Positions 53,667 through 61,588 of a stretch of 64,000 nt of DNA are shown one piece after another; the stretch's first letter is position 1, and the number at the start of each line of letters is the position of its first letter. Location: assembly GCF_900098925.1 (NCBI RefSeq), contig NZ_LT622359.1, positions 831,527-895,526 on the forward strand, in the 5' to 3' direction. Source of the DNA: Bacillus massiliglaciei (lineage in GTDB: Bacteria > Bacillota > Bacilli > Bacillales > DSM-1321). A program made the translations under genes and the position numbers. Under the pieces are notes generated by a model. It saw only the letters and a list, made by a program, of their open reading frames with translations. It was not told the origin of the DNA and did no database searches.

Positions 53667-54095
53667 ATGACATATTTAATATCCGCAAACGTTGAGCGAT
53701 TGGAAACAGTGGATTTTATCGTACTGAATATCTACGATGATTCCGGCCAGTTAGTGGAGCAAACGATCAAACCATTTGAAAGTTACCGGCAGACCGTCGA
53801 ATTGATACGGGATGAGATGTACGTGATTAATAAGATTCATTTCGATGCCTGGACATCTGAGCCGAAGCTATTTGGTGAGTTAATTGCAGTACCAGGTGTG
53901 TTTGCCTCATTAAAACACCGGGACCAAACTTCAGATACAAAACGAGCTATTGAACAGGTGGAAGATGTACTGAGGGAAATATACGAAATACCACTAAGAG
54001 AGCCTTTGCCTCTCTTACCGAAATGGCGTCGATGGCTTTTTGGTTTGATTCAAAATTTAGCAAACAAATTAAAAGGAGATGGAATATATGGTTAA
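53667..54095 (+). CDS. Hypothetical protein, 142 residues
   Basis: Starts MTYLISANVERLETVDFIVL. No motif recognised. First of a run of overlapping genes (53667-55948) leading into the tape-measure gene, so possibly part of a tail-related module. Confidence 0.55.
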   Translation: MTYLISANVERLETVDFIVLNIYDDSGQLVEQTIKPFESYRQTVELIRDEMYVINKIHFDAWTSEPKLFGELIAVPGVFASLKHRDQTSDTKRAIEQVEDVLREIYEIPLREPLPLLPKWRRWLFGLIQNLANKLKGDGIYG

Positions 54096-54288
54096 AGATA
54101 CATTTTTACACGACCCCAGACAAGATTATTTCAAAAAGAAAAGAGAAATCGCTGATATGGAAAAAGAAGCAGAGGATTACAGTGTATTTTTCCGAATATC
54201 GTTACAAAGATTACGCGAAGAAGAGAAAGCGTTCGAAGATAAAATCGTTAAATACGACCAATGGCTAAAAGACAGGGAGGAGCGATGA
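54088..54288 (+). CDS. Hypothetical charged protein, 66 residues
   Basis: Start 54088 lies 9 nt after GGAGA, overlapping the previous gene by 8 nt. Helical, Glu/Lys-rich, coiled-coil-prone. Unknown. Confidence 0.55.
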   Translation: MVKDTFLHDPRQDYFKKKREIADMEKEAEDYSVFFRISLQRLREEEKAFEDKIVKYDQWLKDREER

Positions 54289-54289
54289 T

Positions 54290-54901
54290 ATGAAATTTGA
54301 AATCTTAGATCAGCTAATTGAGCAAAGAGAGGCTATCGAAACTGCGAGCGCCGAGATGCGTCAACGCGAAATTGCTGCGAAAGAAGTCTATCATGCAAAA
54401 TTGGCTGAATATGAGAAGGTGGTAACACAAGGAGTTATTGACGGAAAGGACATGACAGAAGCGTTAGATAGACTAGACATAGAAATTCAGGAAGCCAAGG
54501 CAGCTGTAGAGCGCCGATCCAAAGAATATCATATTTATTCCGCAGTCCAGCCACTCGCCAAAATATCTTCAGAGGACGTAGTGAAATCATTTAATTCGGA
54601 GATAATTCAGCAATTTAGGACGGAGCGTTTTGATGCAGTGCTTAAGCGTTTGTTACAGGCGAAGAAGGAATATGAACAGGCTGTGCTTGATTATAAATCG
54701 GCGATAAGTGAATTCGAGGACGTGAGAACGGCTGCCCGAAGTGAACTATCGGATCATTATTACTATAAATTAAACGATGCGGATCTACAGACTCGTCAAG
54801 AACACGAACGGTACTTCATAACTGAAAGTGATTTGTTCGATTTAAGAGGTGGACAGCCTTTGCAGAGTATTCAATACGTAAAGCCGGAGGAGTTTAAGTG
54901 A
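54290..54901 (+). CDS. Coiled-coil protein, 203 residues
   Basis: Almost wholly alpha-helical and charged (QLIEQREAIETASAEMRQRE ...), consistent with long coiled coils. GGGAGG lies 9 nt upstream. Its stop overlaps the next start (TGATG). Reminiscent of scaffold or chaperone proteins; no family recognised. Confidence 0.55.
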   Translation: MKFEILDQLIEQREAIETASAEMRQREIAAKEVYHAKLAEYEKVVTQGVIDGKDMTEALDRLDIEIQEAKAAVERRSKEYHIYSAVQPLAKISSEDVVKSFNSEIIQQFRTERFDAVLKRLLQAKKEYEQAVLDYKSAISEFEDVRTAARSELSDHYYYKLNDADLQTRQEHERYFITESDLFDLRGGQPLQSIQYVKPEEFK

Positions 54902-55359
54902 TGGAATATAACTTTAAACAGCTCGCCAATCTTGAAGATATGAAGTTGATGGCTTCGGGTAATCCAATGAAACTGGCGGAAGTGGCCGTGAAGAATCATG
55001 AATTAAAATCACTGATTGAAGAGCATTTTGGTGAGCAATTTCCTTTCCTTAGATCATTCAAGCCAGAATATCTGAAATCACTTAAAGCTTATGCAGAAGA
55101 AAATCCAGATGATGAAAGTGCCCAGGTCCGTTACATGCTTCAAAAAGAACGGGACGCAGTCCGAGAGGTTGAAAAGACGGCGCACATAGATCGGCGAGTA
55201 TTGAAAAGTGACTTGTTTCTGAAGCTAAGTGAAGGCAGCCTTTCTAAATCGGATTTAATATCCGCGGAGAAACTCGCAAGGCAGAACGGGAGCCCTGAAA
55301 ATATGGTGCTGTATTCGACTATCAAGCGACACATAGAAACTGGAGGTAATGTGGAATGA
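54901..55359 (+). CDS. Hypothetical protein, 152 residues
   Basis: Starts MEYNFKQLANLEDMKLMASG; helical, with no known domain. Start taken at the TGATG overlap; a GTG at 54898 is in frame. Confidence 0.55.
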   Translation: MEYNFKQLANLEDMKLMASGNPMKLAEVAVKNHELKSLIEEHFGEQFPFLRSFKPEYLKSLKAYAEENPDDESAQVRYMLQKERDAVREVEKTAHIDRRVLKSDLFLKLSEGSLSKSDLISAEKLARQNGSPENMVLYSTIKRHIETGGNVE

Positions 55360-55586
55360 ATATGAACACTAGAGAAGACGGGAAAATTGTAATCAGCGGC
55401 GACGAGGCTCTTTTAAAGAAAATCGAGGCTAATCCGAGCTTAGCCGGTATCAGCGTATCTGATTATCGGATATGTGCCGACAGCTTGGCGACACTCTTCC
55501 TGATCGCGGAAGCTAGGAAAGATGAGCCGAATATCAAGCGGTATGCGCTCATGAAGCAGAAATATCTCGAGACGTTCTCAAAGTAG
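55356..55586 (+). CDS. Hypothetical protein, 76 residues
   Basis: MNMNTREDGKIVISGDEALL..., coupled by ATGA to the previous gene. Unknown. Its stop codon lies within the hairpin of the following terminator. Confidence 0.55.
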   Translation: MNMNTREDGKIVISGDEALLKKIEANPSLAGISVSDYRICADSLATLFLIAEARKDEPNIKRYALMKQKYLETFSK

Positions 55587-55603
55587 AGCGTCTTTTTATT
55601 TTT
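55571..55603 (+). terminator. Terminator overlapping a stop codon
   Basis: GACGTTCT / AGAGCGTC hairpin followed by TTTTTATTTTT. The stem includes the TAG of the 76-residue gene, so translation to the end could affect folding. Confidence 0.75.
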
Positions 55604-55624
55604 ATACGGAAGGAGAGCGGAATA

Positions 55625-55948
55625 ATGACAAATTCAGAGAAAAAGCTGCTATATCAGTTGATCGACTTTGCAAACGAACTAACTTTCGTCGTAGCCTCCA
55701 GACAAAGCGGAATATATACGCAGGAAGAGCGGTATAGGCTGAATCGGTACCGTATTACCATCGGTCGCGCTAAGTCGCACGAAAATCTAAGTCTGGTAGC
55801 GGAATATTGTGAGGCGTTACTTGCTTGCTTCAATAGTAGGGGGCATGGAGGAGTTGAGAAAGTTGAATTTATATTGGGGGGAATTGGGTTTCTACGAGAA
55901 TCGCTTAAATTCCTACTCGATAACAGAAAGGGGGATGACAAAAATTGA
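55625..55948 (+). CDS. Hypothetical protein, 107 residues
   Basis: MTNSEKKLLYQLIDFANELT..., ending one base into the next gene. In tail modules the gene just before the tape measure is often a tail assembly chaperone; I have no sequence support for that here. Confidence 0.55.
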   Translation: MTNSEKKLLYQLIDFANELTFVVASRQSGIYTQEERYRLNRYRITIGRAKSHENLSLVAEYCEALLACFNSRGHGGVEKVEFILGGIGFLRESLKFLLDNRKGDDKN

Positions 55949-57627
55949 TTGATTTACGCGCGATACTCCGCATGGAGGACCGAGGCTTCACCCGAGGTGC
56001 GCAGCGAGCTGAAAACGCCACTCGACGAATGCAGCGTGAAATTGAACGGGCGAACAGGCAGGCAAACTTATTCCGTGACAGCCAGGGGCGCCTTCGCGAT
56101 TCGATGGGCCGTTATGCGAGTCAGGCGGACGTTGCCTCGCGTTCTAATAGTTCGTTCACACGCTCGTTGGGAAGCGCGGGCAAAGGCTTCGGCTCGGCGA
56201 TTAAAGGGTTCGGCCTACTTGCGGGAGCCATCGGCGGAGTAACAGCGGCCTATCTGGGCGTTGAGGGTGCGAAGAAAATCTTCGATGCTACGGTTCTAAA
56301 CGCAGCCCGTCGGGAACAAAGCAATGTTATTATCGGCGCGATGTTCGATGATAAGAAATTGACGAAGCAGTATACAAACATGTTGGATAGATTCAGTTCG
56401 GATTCTCCGGTCATGAACTCGCAAGATATGTACGGGAACTCTAAGTCGTTCATTACCGTGTCAAAAAATGTTAAGCAACTTGAAAAGATGTGGTCACTAA
56501 CAGAGCGAATGGCTGCAATCGATCCGGTACAAGGTGTTGAAGGTTCTGTTTTCGCTTTGCGTGAACTATTCTCTGGTGATGCTGTCTCGATGGTCGAGCG
56601 TTTCGAGATGCCACGGAAAATCATGAACGAAATTAAGAAGTTACCTTTGGATCAGCAATTAACGCGATTGGACAAATACTTCAACAGTATAGGCATGACG
56701 ACAAAATTGATTGACGAAATGGGCGGTTCGGCACTCGGATTATGGGCGCAAGTGCAAGAGAAATTCCAGCTAGTGCTTGCCGGTATGGGCGAACCCTCAT
56801 TAAAAATTGTTAAAAATTTTTTAGTGAATATACTCGATAAACTTCAAAACGGAGAACTTAATCGATTCGCTAACGTTGGCGCGCGCTGGATTCAGTCGAT
56901 ACTGACTGGACTGACGAATGAGTCTATGCGTGTTTACGACTGGTTTGACGCATTGACCGCTTCCGAAGAGTTTAAGTCCAAGACGTCTTTATCTGCACAA
57001 GTTAAGTTTGTCATCGAGGACTTATTTAATAGATTTAGCGGCTGGATGAATACGACCGGCCGGGATCAGCTGGAGAAAGCGATGAAATTTGTCATTGATG
57101 TTGGAGCGTCTGCCCTATCAGATGCACAGGGGCCGCTCGTTGAAGCGGCGGCAAATATTGGGATAGCTATAGGAAAAGCAATGGCTAGTAACGCTAGTAA
57201 GGAGTTGTTAACCGCCTCGCTATGGAATCTTCCGGGGATGCCTACGATTAAATACGGGATGAAACTATGGGATGGATTTACGGGAATATTTAAGTCTTCC
57301 TCTAAATCGTCAGGAAAGAAAAGTAGCGGAAGTAAGTCGTCATCGAAGTCGAATACGAGCGTAGCTCCTGCGCCAAGACGTGCGGCATCTTCGGGTCTAA
57401 AATACGTCCCTTACGATTCTTATCCGATGTCACTCCATAAAGGGGAACGCGTACTGACTAGCGAAGAAGCGCGTCGCTATAAGGGAGGCGGAGGAGGAAG
57501 AGGGACCGTGGTTATTAACGGCGGGATTCATCTTCACGACGTTGCTGGAAATATGGAAAAGTCTGCGGATAAATTCCTGGAAATTATTACGCGGAAAGTA
57601 ATGGCGGCCGGGGAGGGCGGTGCTTAA
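55945..57627 (+). CDS. Phage tail tape-measure-like protein
   Basis: 560 residues, TTG start behind GGGGGG, overlapping the previous stop (TTGA). N-terminal residues RAILRMEDRGFTRGAQRAEN, a hydrophobic stretch about 85-115, Ser/Lys-rich linker, then VPYDSYPMSLHKGERVLTSE, a C-terminal motif common in phage tape-measure proteins. Using 1.5 angstrom per residue the length would correspond to a tail of about 84 nm. No tube, sheath or baseplate genes are found, so its role is open. Confidence 0.85.
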   Translation: MIDLRAILRMEDRGFTRGAQRAENATRRMQREIERANRQANLFRDSQGRLRDSMGRYASQADVASRSNSSFTRSLGSAGKGFGSAIKGFGLLAGAIGGVTAAYLGVEGAKKIFDATVLNAARREQSNVIIGAMFDDKKLTKQYTNMLDRFSSDSPVMNSQDMYGNSKSFITVSKNVKQLEKMWSLTERMAAIDPVQGVEGSVFALRELFSGDAVSMVERFEMPRKIMNEIKKLPLDQQLTRLDKYFNSIGMTTKLIDEMGGSALGLWAQVQEKFQLVLAGMGEPSLKIVKNFLVNILDKLQNGELNRFANVGARWIQSILTGLTNESMRVYDWFDALTASEEFKSKTSLSAQVKFVIEDLFNRFSGWMNTTGRDQLEKAMKFVIDVGASALSDAQGPLVEAAANIGIAIGKAMASNASKELLTASLWNLPGMPTIKYGMKLWDGFTGIFKSSSKSSGKKSSGSKSSSKSNTSVAPAPRRAASSGLKYVPYDSYPMSLHKGERVLTSEEARRYKGGGGGRGTVVINGGIHLHDVAGNMEKSADKFLEIITRKVMAAGEGGA

Positions 57628-57908
57628 TGGTAGAAAAAAGACTTGGAATAGAGGGGACGCCGGCCTCTAAAATGGTCCAATTAATGAGAAAATACGGATA
57701 TAGCAAAGATTTAACGATTGAAGTTGCTACGGTTATTTCGCCACTTCCGGATATGACTCTAAAAATCCAACACGAAGACCTTACGCTTGATCGGGATGAT
57801 TTCTACGTTTCGGGAACTGTTTTAAAGGATAATCCGTCAGTTGGTGAGAAGGTTATCCTTATTTCGGACGAAGATGTGGTGTTTTACGTAATGGACACCG
57901 CACATTAA
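57627..57908 (+). CDS. DUF2577-like tail protein (PBSX-type)
   Basis: 93 residues, overlapping the tape-measure stop by 1 nt (TAATG). MVQLMRKYGYSKDLTIEVAT followed by VISPLPDMTLKIQ is the DUF2577 pattern of PBSX-like myophage tails (XkdR/XkdS region). Directly follows the tape-measure gene and ends in a terminator. Confidence 0.75.
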   Translation: MVEKRLGIEGTPASKMVQLMRKYGYSKDLTIEVATVISPLPDMTLKIQHEDLTLDRDDFYVSGTVLKDNPSVGEKVILISDEDVVFYVMDTAH

Positions 57909-57911
57909 AAT

Positions 57912-57935
57912 TGGGCTCGCTTCGGCGGGCTTTTT
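57912..57935 (+). terminator. Terminator of the tail-like genes
   Basis: GGGCTCGC / GCGGGC hairpin with a TTCG loop followed by T5. Confidence 0.85.
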
Positions 57936-57954
57936 ACTTTGAGGAGGAAGCAAG

Positions 57955-58254
57955 ATGTTTAAATCGGGACTAATTAAAGCAGTTGCAAAGGACGCAGGGC
58001 TTACGCAGAAAGACGTTGGTAAGGTACTAGCTTCGCTAGAAAAGACGTTTGTTGAAACGTTAGAGTCGGGAGAAGAGGTTCAACTGATCGGATTCATGAC
58101 AGCCAAGCCAGTCGCTAAGGCTGCGAGAAAAGGACGAAACCCGGGAAAGGGAATACTGGTTGACATTCCGGCTAAGGTTGGCGTGGCGATTACTCCGGGA
58201 AAAAGCCTGAAGGATGCTGTCGGCGGATTGAAATACGAGGATTTCCAAAAATAG
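57955..58254 (+). CDS. HU-family DNA-binding protein
   Basis: 99 residues: KSGLIKAVAKDAGLTQKDVG then EVQLIGFMTAKPVAKAARKG and NPGKG. Histone-like protein of HU/IHF fold, possibly an accessory factor for recombination or packaging. Own ribosome-binding site (GAGGAGG). Confidence 0.88.
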   Translation: MFKSGLIKAVAKDAGLTQKDVGKVLASLEKTFVETLESGEEVQLIGFMTAKPVAKAARKGRNPGKGILVDIPAKVGVAITPGKSLKDAVGGLKYEDFQK

Positions 58255-58320
58255 GATGTTGCTGAGGGCGATTCTGAGCGAATTAGAATTGATTGTGCGG
58301 TAGGTTGTCCGTTTAATGGT

Positions 58321-58354
58321 AAAAAAAGAAGGGTAGAGATAAACTCTAACCCTT
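58321..58354 (-). terminator. Terminator of the 42-residue minus gene
   Basis: Minus strand GGGTTAGAG / CTCTACCC hairpin then TTCTTTTTTT. Confidence 0.8.
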
Positions 58355-58397
58355 ACACAAAATCACGTGGCATTAGTTACTTTTCAACACAAGGAAG

Positions 58398-58526
58398 TTA
58401 ATCTTCCAATATACAATGGTCGTTCACGATTGTAGCTGAACGGAAATGTTCAGGTATCCATCTTCCCTTACGGAAATGTCCGCGAACCATATGACCCTTA
58501 CGCAAATGAGGCGTTAGTTTACACAC
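58398..58526 (-). CDS. Small His/Arg-rich protein, 42 residues
   Basis: GTG start with AAGGAGGG 7-9 nt upstream and a terminator 44 bp downstream on the same strand. MCKLTPHLRKGHMVRGHFRK, then GRWIPEHFRSATIVNDH; it is rich in repeated HFR/RKG patterns. No family I can name. Good start, terminator and position argue for a real gene. Confidence 0.65.
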   Translation of the reverse strand: MCKLTPHLRKGHMVRGHFRKGRWIPEHFRSATIVNDHCILED

Positions 58527-58959
58527 TGTGCGTTCCCTCCTTCCCGAAATTACTCGGGCGAGGGATTGTCCGAAACCTACCGTGCTGTTTCCGCAATGTT
58601 AAAATTTATATTCAAAATGCAAACTCGGGCTTGCATTGATTACTGCAGTCTAGTATAATTCAAAATGCAAAGTTTAAAAAAACCAGACAAGTAAACGCAT
58701 AAGTATAGAAATTGAAACAAATGCTAAAGATGATACTACCAATATCATCAAGAAGCAGCAAGCGAGAAAGGTCTTAACTTGTAGACAAAACTCGCCCTAT
58801 GAAAAGAATAACATATTTGGGTGAAATGTGCAACAATTTCGTCTTTTTTATTTTGTTATTTTTTAGATTGTATTTAAATTCAACTTGAATAGAAAAAATA
58901 ACAACAGGCCCCGACATTATGTCGGGGTTTTTATTTATTTAAGAATGGTGGTTAAATAA
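58527..58959 (+). promoter_or_regulatory. Leader region of the XerC-like recombinase
   Basis: TTGCAT (58631-58636), 17 bp, TATAAT (58654-58659) form a good promoter. ATTCAAAATGCAAA occurs at 58610-58623 and 58658-58671, bracketing it, as an operator pair. About 250 bp further on CCCCGAC / GTCGGGG (58909-58927) with TTTTTATTT is an intrinsic terminator, 24 bp before the gene. The RNA between promoter and terminator carries no obvious protein. Confidence 0.6.
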
Positions 58960-59883
58960 ATGATAATAAAGATTGCTGTTAACGACTTTTTAGAAGAACG
59001 AAAACATGCAAACTTATCACCCTACACCATAAAAACCTACAAAAGAATTTTGATAAGATTCGTAGATTACTGCATTAATATTGAGGGGATTGCTGACATT
59101 AGTAGGGTTAATCGAGACATCATAAAGCGCTATTTGAATTACTTGCGATCGTCTAAAAATAACGGACCTCGAACGATAAACTCCAAGTTGCGCATTTTGA
59201 AAGTGTTTTTTAATTACGCTGTTGCAGAAGATATGTACGAAGCTGAAGGAAATATATTTAAGAATATCAGATACGCCAAAATTGACGACAGAATCAGTAC
59301 GTTTTCGGATAAACATCTCCAACAGATACTTAAATATTTCGATAAAGAATCCCGCAATAAGCCTTTTCATGCATATCGGAATAAAATTCTAACGTTAACC
59401 ATGCTGTCTGCTGGCCTGCGGCGTGGAGAGTTATCGAATTTGCGTTGGGAAGACGTCGATTTTCAAAATCGATTAATTTGCGTATTCGGAAAAAAGCGCA
59501 AGGTGCTAAGTATTCCGATTGCTAATAAATTGAGCGATGAGCTTGTAGCTTACTACGTATATCTAAAGGAATTCTTCGACGGTGAGCCAGGACCGTATGT
59601 GTTCTGCAGCACAAGTAAAGAGCAGATAACGGCAGACACCATCGGCTCTGTATTTAAGCGTCTCAGTAAGAAAATGAATTTTGATGACGTTCGTTTATCC
59701 GCCCATACTTTCCGTCATACATTCGCCTCACGCGCTATAAAGAAAGGAATGGACACTATAACATTGCAGCGGATGCTTCGTCACGAATCTACGCAGATGA
59801 CTGAGCGCTATGTAAATATGTGGGGCTCCGATCTTAGAGAAAAGAACGAAAAGTATAATCCGCTAAACGATATAGAAATTTAA
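58960..59883 (+). CDS. Tyrosine recombinase, XerC/XerD-like
   Basis: 307 residues. Catalytic residues visible: Arg154 (GLRRGEL), His249 and Arg252 (SAHTFRHTFAS), His275 (LRHEST) and Tyr284. SAM-like N-terminal domain at about 1-100. Second recombinase of the element; possibly a resolvase or a remnant integrase, since the one at 60219 lies next to attR. Confidence 0.9.
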   Translation: MIIKIAVNDFLEERKHANLSPYTIKTYKRILIRFVDYCINIEGIADISRVNRDIIKRYLNYLRSSKNNGPRTINSKLRILKVFFNYAVAEDMYEAEGNIFKNIRYAKIDDRISTFSDKHLQQILKYFDKESRNKPFHAYRNKILTLTMLSAGLRRGELSNLRWEDVDFQNRLICVFGKKRKVLSIPIANKLSDELVAYYVYLKEFFDGEPGPYVFCSTSKEQITADTIGSVFKRLSKKMNFDDVRLSAHTFRHTFASRAIKKGMDTITLQRMLRHESTQMTERYVNMWGSDLREKNEKYNPLNDIEI

Positions 59884-59943
59884 ATAGATATAGAACATTA
59901 GTTCGTATATAATGTAGTTATCTCACTGAAAGGGATGACTTAA

Positions 59944-60183
59944 ATGATTACGCTTATTGACGAATACCAGCTTGCGGAGTTTGAAGCGAAGCTACACTTT
60001 GCCATTGCGGAGAACAAGCCGGTCGTGCTGACGACGTACGACAACGGACCGAGCACGGACATATTCGGATACATACATTATATCGACGAGATTACGAAGG
60101 AGCTGCGCCTGGTGTTGGCGGAGACGGGAGAGGTGGCGCGTGTAGAGTTTGCGTCGCTGGTTGGCGTTGAGGTTGTCGGGTAA
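59944..60183 (+). CDS. YolD-like protein
   Basis: 79 residues, MITLIDEYQLAEFEAKLHFA..., with GYIHYIDEITKELRL near the middle, typical of YolD-like proteins of Bacillus plasmids and phages. GC is distinctly higher than neighbours. AAGGGATG upstream. Confidence 0.75.
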   Translation: MITLIDEYQLAEFEAKLHFAIAENKPVVLTTYDNGPSTDIFGYIHYIDEITKELRLVLAETGEVARVEFASLVGVEVVG

Positions 60184-60189
60184 TCCGAA

Positions 60190-60216
60190 AAGAGGCGACC
60201 GTAATGGCCGCCCGCT
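60190..60216 (-). terminator. Terminator of the integrase gene
   Basis: Minus strand GGCGGCC / GGTCGCC hairpin followed by TCTTTTC, just after the integrase stop. Confidence 0.65.
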
Positions 60217-60218
60217 GT

Positions 60219-61259
60219 TTAACGCTTAATCTTACGAGGTTTATTCAGCTTGTCCATGACGAGATTCAATGCGGAAAATTGCTCATGCTGCACCGTAATT
60301 GCTTTATGGGAAAGATGCGTATATTTCATCGTCATCCGTAAGTCACTATGGCCGAGTATGATCTGCAGGCTACGAATATCTCCGCCGTTCTCTAGGAAAA
60401 GGGTAGCGGCAGTGTGACGAAATAAGTGCGGATGGACTCTCTTAGTAATACCGGCCTTTGTGGCGAAATTGATTAGGCGATTACGAAAATTATTGGACGT
60501 CAATGGCTCGCCATAGTTTGCGAGGAATATGTATTCCGTCTCAAATTCAGCCACCTCAGACATTAATTCCCGCAGCAAACGCGCCGTTAGCTTCGATATA
60601 TTAAGAAAGCGGCCTTTACGCGTCTTTGTTATTTCTGGACGAAGGGTGATCGTCCGACTGGCTAGATCAATGTCCGAAGTGGTCAGCGAAAGTATTTCAT
60701 TAATGCGGGCCATCGTATCGATTAGTACGTTCATTAGTACGTAATCACGAAAGTCTGCGTAATCGCGTTGGTTCGGAGCATTTAATAATGCCTTTAATTC
60801 GTCGACGCTCAGTATTTCGATAACCTTTTCATGTTGCTTAATGCTTTCGACCTGTTCGAAAGGGTTCTCAACGACCAGCCCTTCGTTAACGAGGAAGCGG
60901 AAAGATGTCCTGAGTAATTTTAGAATATCGTTTGCTGTTCGCGGAGATAATCCGGGTGTCTTATCTTCGCCCTTCTTATATTTGTGACCGTTGAACTTGA
61001 TGCGATCATGAAGGAGCCACGAAGAGAAGTCGCGGCAAACCTCTATGGATAACTTGCGGGCATCGTCGCTCTCTAAGAACTCCGTCAATAAGTTGAAGGC
61101 GTGCTGATAACGCCACAATGTACTTTCCGCTAAGCCTTTCGCTCGCTTGGCGCTTTTTACTTTCTCCGTCAATACTTCGAGGGAATACGGCCGTGAGCGT
61201 TTGGCGGCGGCAGTCCGCGTCCCTTTTATTTTTTTACCTCGTCTGTTTTCCGAATGCAT
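60219..61259 (-). CDS. Phage-type tyrosine integrase
   Basis: 346 residues; ATG 61259 with GGAGGC 10 nt upstream, a longer frame from TTG 61277 overlaps the site. Catalytic residues Arg185 (MARINE), His278 and Arg281 (HPHLFRHT), His304 and Tyr313. It lies 128 bp from attR and is read in the same direction as tRNA-Ala. It should catalyse integration at the tRNA. Confidence 0.93.
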   Translation of the reverse strand: MHSENRRGKKIKGTRTAAAKRSRPYSLEVLTEKVKSAKRAKGLAESTLWRYQHAFNLLTEFLESDDARKLSIEVCRDFSSWLLHDRIKFNGHKYKKGEDKTPGLSPRTANDILKLLRTSFRFLVNEGLVVENPFEQVESIKQHEKVIEILSVDELKALLNAPNQRDYADFRDYVLMNVLIDTMARINEILSLTTSDIDLASRTITLRPEITKTRKGRFLNISKLTARLLRELMSEVAEFETEYIFLANYGEPLTSNNFRNRLINFATKAGITKRVHPHLFRHTAATLFLENGGDIRSLQIILGHSDLRMTMKYTHLSHKAITVQHEQFSALNLVMDKLNKPRKIKR

Positions 61260-61286
61260 AACAAAAAACGCCTCCAATTTCCGAAT

Positions 61287-61370
61287 AAGTCACCGTAAAG
61301 TGTCCGGAAAAAGGAAGCGTTACTCTGTGCGATATAGGAGCGTTGCGTCACCGGGAAGTCACCGGCAAAG
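61287..61370 (+). repeat. Candidate integrase arm sites, right end
   Basis: AAGTCACCGTAAAGT (61287-61301) equals 44728-44742; a variant AAGTCACCGGCAAAG lies at 61356-61370. They lie between the integrase gene and attR. Confidence 0.55.
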
Positions 61371-61387
61371 GAACGTTGATATAACGC

Positions 61388-61437
61388 GGTATGGAGCATA
61401 GCGGGATCGAACCGCTGACCTCTACGCTGCCAGCGTA
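61388..61437 (-). repeat. attR: tRNA-Ala 3' part
   Basis: 50 bp identical to 44643-44692; here it is part of the complete tRNA gene. AACGTTGATA (61372-61381) lies just beside it. Confidence 0.95.
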
Positions 61438-61464
61438 GCGCTCTCCCAGCTGAGCTAATGCCCC
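61392..61464 (-). tRNA. tRNA-Ala (anticodon GGC)
   Basis: 73 nt, complete cloverleaf: acceptor GGGGCAT / ATGCTCC with a G-U pair, D-arm GCTC...GAGC, anticodon stem CTACG/CGTAG with loop CTGGCAG, T-arm AGCGG-TTCGATC-CCGCT. The CCA is not encoded. The element is inserted at its 3' end, so the tRNA itself stays intact. Confidence 0.96.
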
Positions 61465-61482
61465 GAAATAGGTACAAGAAAT

Positions 61483-61510
61483 ATTTTAGCGAAATTTCAT
61501 GAAAAGTCAA
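61483..61510 (-). promoter_or_regulatory. Promoter of tRNA-Ala
   Basis: Minus strand TTGACT (61505-61510), 16 bp, TAAAAT (61483-61488), 19 bp before the tRNA. Transcripts would run on into the element toward the integrase gene. Confidence 0.75.
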
Positions 61511-61539
61511 TAATATTTTTTTGAAAATAATACACATAG

Positions 61540-61581
61540 AAAAACCCCATAATGAGAGGACCTCAAAATCATGGGGTTTTT
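61540..61581 (-). terminator. Terminator of the MgtC-family gene
   Basis: AAAAACCCCAT / ATGGGGTTTTT, usable in both directions, just after the MgtC stop. Confidence 0.88.
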
Positions 61582-61588
61582 CTGTTGG

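Larger units (their letters stand above)
44643..61437. mobile_element. tRNA-Ala-integrated mobile element, about 16.8 kb
   Basis: Bounded by the 50-bp repeats attL and attR, with the integrase gene next to attR and reading away from the intact tRNA. Content: HTH regulators, FtsK-type ATPase and replication-relaxation protein, iteron-like repeats, small genes, tape-measure-like and DUF2577 proteins, HU protein, YolD-like protein, and two tyrosine recombinases. Codon use and GC look higher than in flanking genes. No large terminase, portal, capsid, VirB4 or lysis genes are visible. Best described as an integrative element of satellite or mobilisable type. Confidence 0.9.

Noticed and set aside
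53623..53670. 15-codon frame between two element genes
   Set aside because: Too short, overlapping both neighbours; better explained as translational coupling.
44643..61437. Conjugative element (ICE) or complete prophage
   Set aside because: No VirB4, VirB6, recognisable classical relaxase, large terminase, portal or capsid gene is present.
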